Position numbers and translations under genes: made by a program. A model generated the notes under the pieces. It was not told the DNA's origin. It worked only from the letters and a program-made list of their open reading frames with translations, and did not search any database. From Frigoriglobus tundricola (GTDB lineage Bacteria > Planctomycetota > Planctomycetia > Gemmatales > Gemmataceae), in the NCBI RefSeq assembly GCF_013128195.2, contig NZ_CP053452.2, positions 1,984,001 through 2,048,000 on the forward strand: a stretch of DNA of 64,000 nt. Direction: 5' to 3'. Shown here one piece after another: positions 7,569 through 17,140 of the stretch (positions within the stretch are counted from its first letter, which is position 1; every line of letters starts with the position of its first letter).

Positions 7569-8084
7569 CTAATCCGGCTTCTCGGCCATCTCGCGCCGGC
7601 CGCGGCGCGGGCCGCCCCCGCCCCCGTCCCGCGGGGGCGGGATGTCGTCGTTGAGGCCCGGCGGGATCGGCTCGCCGCCGATGGCGGACGGGTCGGTCTG
7701 AACGGCGGCCTCGTCCTGCATCCCGCGGAGCGCGAACCCGTTGCCGTGGTCCTCGCGGGCGACTTCGAGGATCAGGTCCTGCCACTTCGGATCGAGCTTG
7801 CTCGTGAGCTGCCGCAGGATCAGCCCCTCCTGGAGCGCGAACTCGCGCTCCAGTTCGGCCTGCTTGGTGCTCTCGAACTTGTAGTACACGATGTGGAAGC
7901 TGCCCTTCTTGGACTTCGCGATCGGGTACGTGAGCTTGTGGTTGTAGTCCCACGGGCGGCTGATCTCGATCGTGCCGCCCGACCGCTCGATGAGGGTGTG
8001 GAGCTGTTGCTTGACGCCGTCGGCATCGGCCGACACCTTCGTCGGGTCGAGCAGGAACAGCGTTTCGTACATTTTGATCGGCAT
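7569..8084 (-). CDS. rpsF: 30S ribosomal protein bS6
   Basis: The 171-residue product starts MPIKMYETLFLLDPTK. It shows the bS6 ferredoxin-like fold with DYNHKLTYPIAKSKKGSFHIVYY split across the core strands. bS6 binds 16S rRNA with bS18 in the platform. The typical protein has 95-135 residues. Here a C-terminal tail of about 40 residues (Pro/Gly/Arg-rich, ending EMAEKPD) extends it. It heads the rpsF-ssb-rplI part of the operon, downstream of pth. Confidence 0.95.
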   Translation of the reverse strand: MPIKMYETLFLLDPTKVSADADGVKQQLHTLIERSGGTIEISRPWDYNHKLTYPIAKSKKGSFHIVYYKFESTKQAELEREFALQEGLILRQLTSKLDPKWQDLILEVAREDHGNGFALRGMQDEAAVQTDPSAIGGEPIPPGLNDDIPPPRDGGGGGPRRGRREMAEKPD

Positions 8085-8289
8085 ATCGTCCCTTGGGGTA
8101 GTCCGCGACGGGCCGGGCCCGTGCGGTGGTCACCGTGGTTCAACCGGGGCTTCCGCCCCGCGACCCCGTCCGCACGTCGGACGGGGAGCGACCCTTCGGC
8201 AGTGGTCCGTCTTCAAGTCTTCAGCGGCCCGGTCTCGGCGAAAAACAACCGGCACTTATTCACGATCCGGTTGAGCCGGTCTGTCTTCA

Positions 8290-8359
8290 TTGTTTGTGGC
8301 ACAGGCTTTCCAGCCTGTGCTTCCAAGCACACAGGCTGGAAAGCCTGTGCCACAAACAA
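8290..8359. repeat. 30-bp perfect inverted repeat (GGCACAGGCTTTCCAGCCTGTG family)
   Basis: An arm of 30 nt (8290-8319, core GGCACAGGCTTTCC) is perfectly inverted at 8330-8359 with a 10-nt loop. Each arm itself contains the palindrome CAGGC-tttcca-GCCTG. Shorter outer arms (GGTTGAG/CTCAACC) flank it. It fills much of the 301-nt pth-rpsF gap. It looks like a repetitive extragenic palindromic element. No gene is present here. Confidence 0.8.
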
Positions 8360-8385
8360 CCAGCCCCTCTCAACCGGTCCGGGTA

Positions 8386-9024
8386 TTAGAGCGTCGGCTT
8401 GTCGGACGCGTCGGCCTTCTTGTCGTCCGGCCGGGGCTTCTTCTCTTTCTTGGGCTTCTCTTTCTCGTCGCCGCCGTTGAACTGGTTCATCGCGGCTTCG
8501 GCCCCTCGGCGCGTCCACAGCAGCGCCGCCTGTGCGGCCGTGGCAATCGCCTCCTCGACCGTCGCCCGTTCGCCGGCCTTGAACTTCGAGAGCACGTGGT
8601 CCACGGCGTCGAAGGCGGGCTGTCCGACGCCGAGGCGGAGCCGCGTGTAGGCATCAGTGCCCAACTGCTCCTGAATGTTCCGCAGCCCGTTCTGCCCGCC
8701 GTGGCTGCCCTTGATCCGGATCCGCAACTTGCCGAGCGGCAGGTTCAGATCGTCGCAGACGACGAGCAGCCCCTCGACCGGCACCTTGTAGAAATCCGCG
8801 ATGGCCCGCACCGCCCGGCCGCTGAGGTTCATGAAGGTGAGCGGCTTGACGAGCAGCACCGTCTCGTCGCCCTCTTTCACCTCGGCGACGAGCGCCTCGA
8901 ACTTTTCACGGAACGGCGTGCACCCGGGCGCGGCCGCGAGGTAGTCGATCACGTCGAACCCGACGTTGTGCCGCGTCCCGGCGTACTTCGGGCCGGGGTT
9001 GCCCAGCCCCACGATCAGTTTCAT
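8386..9024 (-). CDS. pth: Peptidyl-tRNA hydrolase
   Basis: The 212-residue protein starts at ATG 9024 (MKLIVGLGNPGPKYAGTRHN), the invariant Pth N-terminus. Asn of GNPG, the catalytic His of TRHNVGF, the PLTFMNLSG loop, the DDLNLPLGKLRIR block with catalytic Asp, and GSHGGQNGLRN are all present. It recycles peptidyl-tRNA released from ribosomes. The C-terminus has a Lys-rich tail (KEKPKKEKKPRPDDKK) beyond the usual 190 residues. Upstream in-frame codons to 9063 lie in repeat-like DNA and are not counted. Confidence 0.96.
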   Translation of the reverse strand: MKLIVGLGNPGPKYAGTRHNVGFDVIDYLAAAPGCTPFREKFEALVAEVKEGDETVLLVKPLTFMNLSGRAVRAIADFYKVPVEGLLVVCDDLNLPLGKLRIRIKGSHGGQNGLRNIQEQLGTDAYTRLRLGVGQPAFDAVDHVLSKFKAGERATVEEAIATAAQAALLWTRRGAEAAMNQFNGGDEKEKPKKEKKPRPDDKKADASDKPTL

Positions 9025-9135
9025 AGTGGATAGCGGGTAGTGGATAGTGGGCGGCCCAAACACAGCAGCCGAAAAACGGACACGCGCGCGGTCCGCAAGT
9101 TCAGTCTTAACTGCTCAGTGCCCACCGTCCACCGC

Positions 9136-9783
9136 TCACTTCTTCGCGTCCTCGTCCTCGTCAGCCTTCTTCTTCTCCGGCTTGATCACTTCCGGTCCGG
9201 CGCCCGGCTCGGCCGGCGTGGTCGTGGTCGCCTCGACGCCCGGCAGCTTCAACTGCACGACGACGGCTTCGGGCACTTCCAGGACCTTCACGTTCGGCGG
9301 GAGCGCCAGCTCCCGGACGTGGATCGGGCTGCCGAGGGTCAGGTTGGTGATGTCGATGCGAATGGCTTCCGGGATGCTGCCCAGGGGGCACTCGACGTGC
9401 AGCGTGTGGAGCGGCTGATCGAGCACGCCGCCGCCGGTGGCCTTCGGGGCGTTCCGCAGCTCGACGGGCACGGTCACGCGGACCAGTTCCGCCCGGTCCT
9501 TGCGCTCGAAGTCCACGTGGATCATCTGCTTGCCGAGGTAGTCCCACTGCAGCTCGCGGATGAGGACGGTCTCGGCCTTGCCGTCGATCTCCAGGTCGAT
9601 CACGCGGGCGTGCAGCACGCGGATGGCGCGGTCGAGTTCGTCCGCCTTCACGGACACCTGCGCGTTGGCCTGCTTGTGCCCGTACACGACGCCGGGAACC
9701 AGGCCCGACTTGCGGAGCTTGATCGCGGCGCGGGAGCCGCTGCCGGTACGTGCCTGGGCCTTGAGGGTGACGACGAGCGACAT
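9136..9783 (-). CDS. rplY: 50S ribosomal protein bL25 (Ctc/TL5 type)
   Basis: The 215-residue product from ATG 9783 (MSLVVTLKAQARTGSGSRAA) has the bL25 N-domain (LRKSGLVPGVVYG; LQWDYLGKQMIHVDFER) and the additional TL5/Ctc beta domain (VPVELRNAPKATGG, HTLHVECPLGSIPE, DITNLTLG). bL25 binds 5S rRNA. The long Ctc form is typical of non-enteric bacteria. The tail is acidic/Lys-rich (EKKKADEDEDAKK). It is the first gene of the rplY-pth-rpsF-ssb-rplI cluster. Confidence 0.94.
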   Translation of the reverse strand: MSLVVTLKAQARTGSGSRAAIKLRKSGLVPGVVYGHKQANAQVSVKADELDRAIRVLHARVIDLEIDGKAETVLIRELQWDYLGKQMIHVDFERKDRAELVRVTVPVELRNAPKATGGGVLDQPLHTLHVECPLGSIPEAIRIDITNLTLGSPIHVRELALPPNVKVLEVPEAVVVQLKLPGVEATTTTPAEPGAGPEVIKPEKKKADEDEDAKK

Positions 9784-9871
9784 GCTTGCACCTCGCGCGC
9801 CGGTTACTCTCGCAACGGGGCGACCCGCCGCTACCCTCACCGACCCGCACGTAATTTACAAACGACGAGAA

Positions 9872-9895
9872 GCAGCCCATGTGGATGTGGGCTGC
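9872..9895. terminator. 8-bp hairpin between the sigma-factor fusion and rplY
   Basis: GCAGCCCA (9872-9879) pairs with TGGGCTGC (9888-9895). It lies 77 nt 3' of the minus-strand gene ending at 9973 and upstream of rplY, so it may terminate the former. It has no T-run in the minus direction. Confidence 0.4.
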
Positions 9896-9972
9896 CTCAG
9901 TTGGTAGTGAGATTATGGCAGGTAGGCGACCGATCGACAAGTCCGCGCCGGAAAAACCGGCCCGCGAACGGG

Positions 9973-12198
9973 TCAGAACCGCCGCATCCCGTCCTGGATC
10001 TCCTTGAGCAGGTCCGCCGGTTTCACCTCGGCGGCGTCGTACCGTTTGTATCCCGGAACCTCGCCTTTCTGGTCCAGTTTCAGTTGGACGGCCTCGCCGC
10101 CACCGAAAACGTAGCCGGTGAACGTCACGGTCTTGTACCCGGCCGCGCCGCACGCCTTCAACGCCGCGCCGGGTCCGGTTGTGAAGGAGGTCTGCGGCTG
10201 TGCAATGATGACGACTTGCTGTGGACCGTTCGGGTCGCTCTTGGCTCGCGCCAACAACTTCGCGAGCATGACCGGATCGCGGGTGGTAACCGGCCCGGTC
10301 CCCCGCTTGGTGACGGTCTGATCCACCGGGACTTCGCGGATGACGAACTCGAACTCACCCGCCTGGCCGCCGACCGTGAGTTCGATGCACTCGGCCGGCG
10401 CCTGCACGGCAATCCCCTTCAGTTTTGCGAGCCGGTCGCGGGCACCTTTCAGTTGAGTCTCGGCAGCTTCCAACTCGTCCCGAAACCGCGCGACTATGAT
10501 CTGGTCGTCCAGAACCTCCTTAGGGTTCGCGCCCAATACGTTCTTCGTCAGTTCGTATCGCTTTTGGGCCGCGCGAAAGCCGTCATGCGCGCTCGTGTAC
10601 TTCTGCTCGAGCTTCCGGACGTCCTCTTCGAGGTTGGCGATTTGTTTCGCACGTTTGGCTCTTTCGGCCAGCCGATCGCGATAGGCGTGCAGTGCCTGTT
10701 CCTCGGCCGTCGCTGCACTCACCTCCCGGAGAAGTCGCTCTTTTTCGCGCGTGGCGCGGGCGAGCTGTTCTGTGATCGTGTTCAGTTCATGAGCAGCGAT
10801 CTTTTCCTTCTTCAGCTCCTCGTACTTTTTCTTCTGCACCTCGTAGGCGGCCTCCAGCCGCAGGATGCCCGGTGAGTTCTTGTCGTCGGTCGCGTTGAGG
10901 CGGAACTCGTACTCGGTCCGGGCGCGGACCATTTTCTGGTGCTGGGCGACCACTTCCGGGTCGCTGTCGATGTCTTGAGGTGGTGCGATCTGAGGTGCCG
11001 GGATGGCGCCTTTCAGATTATCGAGCTTCGCCTTGAGTTCTTTCAAGTCGGCCCAGGCCTGGTCCGTGACCTTCCGAAGTTGGTCGTGCTTCTGCGAAGC
11101 CTCCTCATATTCCACTATGGCGTGCCTCAAGGCTCGGGCTTGCATCTCTGCTTTTTCGGACGCTACGGTCGCCGCTTTCAAATTCAAATATTCGGCCTTT
11201 TTCAGTTCGACCGCCGCTTTCAAAGCTGCGGTCTTTTTCAGTGCGTCCCGCATTTCGTCGGTAAGCGCTTTGTGGAACGCGGTCTTTTTTCCGATCGCGT
11301 CTTCCAGTGCGGCGATCTCACTTACGACCGCCGGTTGGGCTTTCAGCCCGGTTCCGGTCGCGGGCACACCTTTCTCCTGCGCCCCCGCGCCGGCGTACTC
11401 CGTTCGCGTGCTCAGTCCGGCGCCGATCCCCAGCGCGAACACGGCCGAGAGCGCGAACGCCGCGGCGGTGGCCTTCTTCACCCAGAACATGTGCATCACT
11501 CCTTCGACGAGAAGGGAAACCGTCGGCGGAACGCCCGCGGCGGCTACGGTGGTCGCGACCGCCGCTCGGGCCGTGGAGGCCGCGAGCGCGGCCGGCACAC
11601 CGGCGGTCGCGACGGTCAGGATCGGTGTCGGGTGGAACCCGCGGAGCCGGTGGCGGAGCTTTTCCAGCCCGCGGTTGAGCCACGCGGAGAGCGTACCCTC
11701 GGGGCAGCCCAGCCGTTCGGCCGCCTCGCGGCGCGAAAAGCCTTGCAGGTGGCACAGGACGATCGGGTCGCGGTAGTGGGCCGGCAGCGCGAGCAGGGCC
11801 GCGTCGAGATCGGCCTTCAGATCGGTGTCGGCGGGGCCGGGCCGGATCGGGGACGTGATCGGTCAGGACTGCCCGGTGCGCGAGGCGGCGGGCGTTCTTG
11901 CGGCGGACGCCGCGGGCGGTCAGTGCGGCGACCCGGTGCAGCCACGGGCCGAGTGCGGGCGCGTGGGTCAGCCCCGGGCGCGGCGGACGAGGATGAGGAA
12001 CGTGGCCTGGAACGCGTCCTCGGCGTCGGCCGGGTCCGGCAGGAGGCGGCGGCACGCGCCGCACACGAGCGGCCCGTGGCGGCGGACCAGTTCGGCGAAC
12101 GCGTCTTCGGAGGGGCCGGCGACGAAGGCGGCGAGCAGTTCGCCGTCGGTGCGGCGGTCGGTGGTCAGGTGGCGGCAGAGCGCGGCGGCGGATCGCAT
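9973..12198 (-). pseudogene. ECF sigma factor fused to a membrane anchor and coiled-coil domain, with two compensating frameshifts
   Basis: Residues 1-77 (from 12198) contain sigma region 2 ([34 protein letters not shown]), then a TGA at 11968-11970. The continuation (APALGPWLHRVAALTARG) is in the next phase. Reading returns to the first phase near 11840, where region 4 follows (LPAHYRDPIVLCHLQGFSRR, LGCPEGTLSAWLNRG). A hydrophobic anchor (ATAAAFALSAVFALGIGAG) and about 350 residues of coiled coil follow, then a C-terminal domain to 9973. Such ECF-membrane-periplasmic fusions are typical of Gemmataceae. One missing G in the CCCGGGG run and one extra base near 11840 would restore a 741-codon gene. 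It may be a sequence error or real inactivation. Confidence 0.75.
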
Positions 12199-12240
12199 GC
12201 CCCTATCATGTCGCGATCGCCCGCCGCGCGTGCAGCAAAA

Positions 12241-13095
12241 TTACGCGGCGGCGGAACTGTCGTCGTCTTCGCCCGCCACGAGGCGGTGCGCGCCGAGGAT
12301 GCCCCGTTTCGACTCGCGGATGAACCCCAGCAGTTCGCGAATGGCCTCGTGCTGACCGAGTTCGGCCTCGATCCGGGCCAGCGCGGCCGTCATCGGGACC
12401 GCCGGCCGCGTGAGGTACAGGATGCGGAACGCTTTGCGGATCGCCAGAATGTCCGCCGACGGGATGCCCGCCCGGCGCATGCCCACGAGGTTGATCCCGC
12501 GCACCTGATTGTGGCCCTGGAGCACCCAGAACGGCGGGATGTCCTTCCCCGTCCCGGACAGACCGCTCAGCAGCCCCAACCGGCCGACGCGGCAGAACTG
12601 GTGGACCGCGGAATTGCCGCTGATCAGCACGCGGTCGCCGATTGTGACGTGCCCGGCCAGCAGCGCCCCGTTCGCCAGGATGCAGTCGTTGCCGACGACG
12701 CAGTCGTGGCCGACGTGGCTCCCGGCCATGAACAGGTTGCGGTCGCCGATGCGGGTGGTGCCGCTGCCCGGCCCGGCGCCGAGCGGCATCCCGCGCGAGG
12801 CGGTAAAGTGTTCGCGGAACGTGTTGTCGTCGCCGATCTCCAGGTTCGTTTTCTCGCCCTTGTAGCCGAGGTGCTGCGGCGCGCCCCCGAGGACGGCGCC
12901 GCTGCCGACGTCGTTGCGGGCGCCGATCGTGAGCGGGCCGATCAGCCGGGCGTGGGAGCGGATCACGCACCCGGGGCCGACCGTGACCGGACCGTCGATC
13001 ACCACGAACGGCTCGACGCGGACGTCCGCCGGCAGGTCCGCGTCGGCGGAGACGATGGCGGTCGGGTGAACGTGGGGTCGTGAGCTGTGGGTCAT
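12241..13095 (-). CDS. lpxA: Acyl-[ACP]--UDP-N-acetylglucosamine O-acyltransferase
   Basis: The 284-residue left-handed beta-helix protein begins MTHSSRPHVHPTAIV and has hexapeptide repeats across residues 10-190. The catalytic His lies in GSHVGHDCVVGND and the substrate loop in GGAPQHLGYKGE. The C-terminal helical part (IRKAFRILYLTRPAV) completes the LpxA fold. It adds the 3-hydroxyacyl chain to UDP-GlcNAc, the first step of lipid A synthesis in the cytoplasm, supporting a Gram-negative-type outer membrane. It is slightly longer than the usual 260 residues because of a C-terminal tail. Confidence 0.92.
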   Translation of the reverse strand: MTHSSRPHVHPTAIVSADADLPADVRVEPFVVIDGPVTVGPGCVIRSHARLIGPLTIGARNDVGSGAVLGGAPQHLGYKGEKTNLEIGDDNTFREHFTASRGMPLGAGPGSGTTRIGDRNLFMAGSHVGHDCVVGNDCILANGALLAGHVTIGDRVLISGNSAVHQFCRVGRLGLLSGLSGTGKDIPPFWVLQGHNQVRGINLVGMRRAGIPSADILAIRKAFRILYLTRPAVPMTAALARIEAELGQHEAIRELLGFIRESKRGILGAHRLVAGEDDDSSAAA

Positions 13096-13300
13096 GGCGG
13101 CATCCTTTTCCGGCGGAACCCAGCTTCAGCGGGGGTGCCCGGATTACCTCATCTGCCGCCGCCGCACCAGCCCAACTTGTCGGACCCGATGTGGGCCGGG
13201 TCTGGAACCGGTGCGGACCGTGGGCCGCACCGATTCCGTACTATAAACCGGGTTCCGACGAGGATTCCCCGACGGTTGTCTGTCGCACGCAAGACCCATT

Positions 13301-16129
13301 ATGAGCGAAGAACGCCAGCTCCACCTGCTCACGTCCTACCGGCTCGCGACCTCGTACCCGCTCCAGCAGACGGCAGACGAGGTGGCCGCGTGGCTCAACG
13401 GCTACGCGGCCCTGTGGCACCCGGCCGCGCTCGCGGGCGCGACGCAGGCGCCGCAAGCGTCGTCCTCCTACGACCACGACAACCCCCGCACGGGGTTCGT
13501 GTACGGCGTGCCGGAAGGCCCGCACCTGTTCCAGCCGGACGACTGGAACCACCGCGTGGTCGAAGCCCGGGCGGTCGTCTTCAAAGCGACCCCGTCGCGC
13601 GCCGAGACGTTTGAGCGGCTGCTCGCCGCGCTCCGCGCGGCCGGGCGGAGCGGCCCGCTGTTCGACACGCCGGCCGACACCGTGCAGCTCTTCACCGGCC
13701 TCGGCTACGGCTACGCGATGCTCGATACGCTGTGCGAGGCGATGGACCACCAGAAGCTGCTCGACGGGCCGGGGTTCTGGTCCGATGTGACGGCCGCGGT
13801 CGAAGCGCTCGCACGCGGCGAGGGGTGCCGCGAGCACCTGAAGAGCGCCGCGGAGAAGCTCCGCGCCGGCCGCGAGCCGCTGTTCTCCGGTTCGCTCCAC
13901 TGGCTCGACTGGGTTCACCTCGATCCGAAGCACCTGGGCGCGCCCTGGCCGGCGTCGCTCGCGGCCGGGCTGCCGGTCACCGTTCTCGCGTCCGGTGAGA
14001 CGCTCGAGCGCCTGGCCGAAGTCGCGCCCGAGCGGTTCGCCGAGTTGAAAGCGAAGCTGCCGCCGGACATGCCGCAGGCGGTGGACCTGTGCTGCGGCTC
14101 GTACCGCGACCGCGAAGACGCGCTCATGCCCTTCGAGAGCCAGTGGTGGAACCTGCGGGCCGCGCGCCGCGCCGCGCACGCGCTCTTCGGCGTCGAGCCG
14201 GTGGTGTACGGCCGGAAGATGAGTGCCTTTCACCCGCAACTGCCGGGCTGGCTCCAGCACATGGGGTTCAAACACGCGGTCCTCGTCAGCTCCGATGGCG
14301 CGCTGATTCCGAGCATCCGGGCGTCGGCGGTGAACTGGCCGGGTCCCGATTCGAAATCCGTGGAGGCGTTCACCCGCGCGCCGCTGCCGGCACACGACCC
14401 GCACACGTTTTTCAACATCGTCTACCACCTGCACCAGGCCACCAGTTACGATTCCGCCCCCACGGTTTCGCTCGCCCATGCGGGCGAGCCGGCGTTCGCG
14501 TCCTACCACGATCTGCTCGCGCTCACGGACCTCGCGCCGGTGTTCGGCGAGTGGACGAACCTGAGCCGGTACTTCGGCGGCGTGACGAGCGGCGACTACA
14601 TCGGCGTGCAGGCCGCCGACGAGTTCTTCGCGGACTACCTCGACGATCGTGTGACGAACCGGCACCGCCCGGACCCGGTCGGTGGCTTCCCGCGCCAGCT
14701 CCGCTTGCGCCGCCGCCTCGATTCGACCTTCACGCTCGCGGCGCTGCACCGCACGCTCACGCCGCCGGCGCCGGACGACGACGAATCGTTACGGAAGCTG
14801 AGCGCCGTCGAGGACGCGATCGAGGTGAGCGGGGTGAACGGGGAAGAGGAAAGGCACCCCCCCCCCCCGGCCCCCCTCGGTTCCCTCCCCGCCCTCGAAG
14901 CGCACTGGGCGAAGAAGCTGGCCGACCGCATTCAGGTGCGCTCCGCCGAGGGGCAACCGGGGCTGATGGTGTTCAACCCGTGCAGCTTTACTCGCCGCGT
15001 GGCGCTGGAGGTGGACGGCTTCCGCGGCGCGATTGCGGTTGCCGATCCGGTGAAGGCCGCGGAGTTCAGCGGCACACACGCGAAGCTCGTGGTCGAGGTG
15101 CCGGCGTTCGGCTTCGCGTGGGTGCCGCGGGTCGGATCTGCGGCACAGCCGAAACCGCGCCTGAAGCTCGCCGACGGGCTGACCGTGCGGAACGAGTTCA
15201 TCGAGTGCGACGTGGACGCGACCACCGGCGGCATCCGGTCGTTCCGCGACACCCGCACGCGGGCCACGCGGTTCGGACAGCAGTTGGTGTTCAACCCCGG
15301 TAGCAAGATGGTGGCCCGGGACGTCACCGTGACCAACAACGGCGCGGCGCTCGGGGAGATCGTGAGCACCGGCGACCTGATCGACGACCGCGACGAGGTC
15401 CTCGCCACCTTCAAACAGCGCGTGCGGGCGTGGCTCGGGCGACCGGTGCTGGAACTGCGGATCGAACTCGACGTGAAGCACCACCCGACCGGCTACCCGT
15501 GGCACGCGTTCTACGGCGCCCGGTTCGGCTGGCGCGACGACCGCGCGGTGCTGTTCCGCGGCGTGAACGGGGCGAACACGCAGACCGGGTACACCCGACC
15601 GGTTTCGCCCGATTATCTCGAGGTCCGGCTCGGCGCCGAGCGGTCGTTCCTGTTCACCGGCGGGCTGCCGTTCGTTCAGCGCCACGGCGCCCGCATGGCG
15701 GACGTGATCCTCGCGCCCGAAGGCGAGCAGTGCCGGAGCTTCGACCTCCTGCTCGCCACCGACCGCGACGTACCGATGCAGACCGCGCTCGGATGGGTGT
15801 CGCCGTCACCGGTCGTGGTTACCGAAAAAGGGGCGCCCGCGGTCGGGGCTTCGAGCTGGCTCGCGCACGTCGACATGCCGAGCCTTCTGGTGACGTGCCT
15901 GCGGCCCTGCGCCGCGGGTGAAGGCGCGGCGCGTGCGGTGGCCGGGACGCTGGTGGAAACCGCCGGCTTCGGCGGAGTGGCGGAGTTGCGGTTCGCCCGC
16001 GACCCGAACCGGGCGGAACTGGTGGACGGGACGGATAAGACACTTCAGCCGCTGACGCTGAACGGCGATGCGATCTCACTGGAGTATTCCGCCGGCGAGA
16101 CGCTCCGCGTGAAGGCCGAGTGGGTGTAG
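13301..16129 (+). CDS. Large alpha-mannosidase-like (GH38-type C-terminal domain) protein
   Basis: The 942-residue protein starts at ATG 13301. Residues 1-500 form an alpha/beta region with Trp/His-rich motifs (CCGSYRDREDALMPFESQWW, LPGWLQHMGFKHAVLVSSDG), resembling the catalytic half of GH38/GH57 enzymes, but I cannot assign catalytic residues. The C-terminal half has the GH38-like beta-sandwich signature (VRNEFIECDVDATTGGIRSF). No signal peptide is seen. A low-complexity Pro linker at about residue 520 comes from a run of 12 C (14857-14868). The C run leaves the frame intact but is a likely slippage site. Substrate unknown. Confidence 0.6.
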   Translation: MSEERQLHLLTSYRLATSYPLQQTADEVAAWLNGYAALWHPAALAGATQAPQASSSYDHDNPRTGFVYGVPEGPHLFQPDDWNHRVVEARAVVFKATPSRAETFERLLAALRAAGRSGPLFDTPADTVQLFTGLGYGYAMLDTLCEAMDHQKLLDGPGFWSDVTAAVEALARGEGCREHLKSAAEKLRAGREPLFSGSLHWLDWVHLDPKHLGAPWPASLAAGLPVTVLASGETLERLAEVAPERFAELKAKLPPDMPQAVDLCCGSYRDREDALMPFESQWWNLRAARRAAHALFGVEPVVYGRKMSAFHPQLPGWLQHMGFKHAVLVSSDGALIPSIRASAVNWPGPDSKSVEAFTRAPLPAHDPHTFFNIVYHLHQATSYDSAPTVSLAHAGEPAFASYHDLLALTDLAPVFGEWTNLSRYFGGVTSGDYIGVQAADEFFADYLDDRVTNRHRPDPVGGFPRQLRLRRRLDSTFTLAALHRTLTPPAPDDDESLRKLSAVEDAIEVSGVNGEEERHPPPPAPLGSLPALEAHWAKKLADRIQVRSAEGQPGLMVFNPCSFTRRVALEVDGFRGAIAVADPVKAAEFSGTHAKLVVEVPAFGFAWVPRVGSAAQPKPRLKLADGLTVRNEFIECDVDATTGGIRSFRDTRTRATRFGQQLVFNPGSKMVARDVTVTNNGAALGEIVSTGDLIDDRDEVLATFKQRVRAWLGRPVLELRIELDVKHHPTGYPWHAFYGARFGWRDDRAVLFRGVNGANTQTGYTRPVSPDYLEVRLGAERSFLFTGGLPFVQRHGARMADVILAPEGEQCRSFDLLLATDRDVPMQTALGWVSPSPVVVTEKGAPAVGASSWLAHVDMPSLLVTCLRPCAAGEGAARAVAGTLVETAGFGGVAELRFARDPNRAELVDGTDKTLQPLTLNGDAISLEYSAGETLRVKAEWV

Positions 16130-16133
16130 GCGG

Positions 16134-16175
16134 TGGGCAGTGGGCAGTGGGCAGTGGGCAGTGGGCAGTGGGCAG
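16134..16175. repeat. Six tandem copies of the heptamer TGGGCAG
   Basis: TGGGCAG is repeated six times without a mismatch in the 96-nt gap between the stop of the mannosidase-like gene and the 3' end of the convergent secreted-protein gene. Part of it is inverted at about 16200-16215 (GCCCACTGCCTAC), so a hairpin between the convergent genes is possible. Confidence 0.85.
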
Positions 16176-16225
16176 TAGAGACAATACCTCGATCTTCTCA
16201 GCCCACTGCCTACTCCCCACTGTCT

Positions 16226-17140
16226 CTACTTCCCCGTCAGCACCCACTTCTTCCACGCGGCGTCGACCGCGGCGTCGTCCTTCCACCCGATCGCCTGGAA
16301 CCCGTTCTGGACGGTCGGCGTGGCGACGGTTTCGGTCGGCCGCAGGCCGTCCAGAAACTTGCCGAAGTCGGCCGCCTTGGGGCCGAAGGCCAGGAACTCC
16401 GCGAAGCTGTTCGCAAGCACGTCTGTAACGGCGGACTTTTCCCCGCTCCACACGTCCGCGACGGCCGGCGGCGTACCGGTTTTAGCCCCCTGAACCGCGT
16501 TCTTCGCGGCGACCTTGTAAGCCGCGTACCGTTTCGAGTTGGTGCCTTCCGCCCGCATCACGCTGACCCGCCCGAACCCGTCGCGGAGCCACTCGGGAAC
16601 CACCTGGGTGCCGGTGCCCCTCGTCCGCAGCAGTTCGCCCGCGATACGGGCCGCGGTGTTCGCGTAGAGATCGGCGTCGGTGGGCTTGCCGGGCAGCTCG
16701 CCCGGATCGACCACGACGGGCGGTTCCGCGCGGAAATCCAGGTACGTACCGTCGACCGGGGCTTGGAGCACGCGCCGCAGGAACGGTTTGAACTCCTCGC
16801 TATCGGGCAGCAAATAAACGGTGAGTTTGCCCTTCCAGGGCGATTCCTTGTCGTCGTACTTCGCGGCCTTGCGAGCGACCGGGAGCGTCTTCTCCAGTAC
16901 CGCGCCCAGCGCCTTGGCTTTTGCTTCGGGGATCGATCCGGCCACGATGAAGTTGTCGGTCTCAATGACCGTCGGCTTCGTGATCTTGATCTTCTTAAGG
17001 TTCTCGACGGCCGCGGCTTTGGCTTTTGTGGCCTGTTCCTTGTCTTTGTCCTTGTCCTGAGCCACGCCGGCGCCCGGCGAACAGATCGCGATTGCGGCCA
17101 GGAGGGCGAGGGCGACAACAGACCGAACGCGGAGCGTCAT
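16226..17140 (-). CDS. Secreted protein of unknown function
   Basis: The 304-residue product has a clear signal peptide (MTLRVRSVVALALLAAIAIC...GVAQ) and a charged KDKDKEQ start to the mature chain. The arrangement of an N-terminal region (VIETDNFIVAGSIPEAKAKAL), a strand-rich middle (KGKLTVYLLPDSEEFKPFLRR) and a C-terminal helical region with EWLRDGFGRV resembles secreted metallopeptidase-like planctomycete proteins, but no HExxH motif is present, so no activity can be claimed. Confidence 0.7.
   Translation of the reverse strand: MTLRVRSVVALALLAAIAICSPGAGVAQDKDKDKEQATKAKAAAVENLKKIKITKPTVIETDNFIVAGSIPEAKAKALGAVLEKTLPVARKAAKYDDKESPWKGKLTVYLLPDSEEFKPFLRRVLQAPVDGTYLDFRAEPPVVVDPGELPGKPTDADLYANTAARIAGELLRTRGTGTQVVPEWLRDGFGRVSVMRAEGTNSKRYAAYKVAAKNAVQGAKTGTPPAVADVWSGEKSAVTDVLANSFAEFLAFGPKAADFGKFLDGLRPTETVATPTVQNGFQAIGWKDDAAVDAAWKKWVLTGK

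Noticed and set aside
10939..13083. 714-codon plus-strand frame
   Set aside because: Antisense shadow of the sigma-factor fusion and lpxA.
16134..16175. Tandem heptamers considered as a CRISPR array
   Set aside because: Units are seven bases with no spacers, so this is a simple microsatellite.
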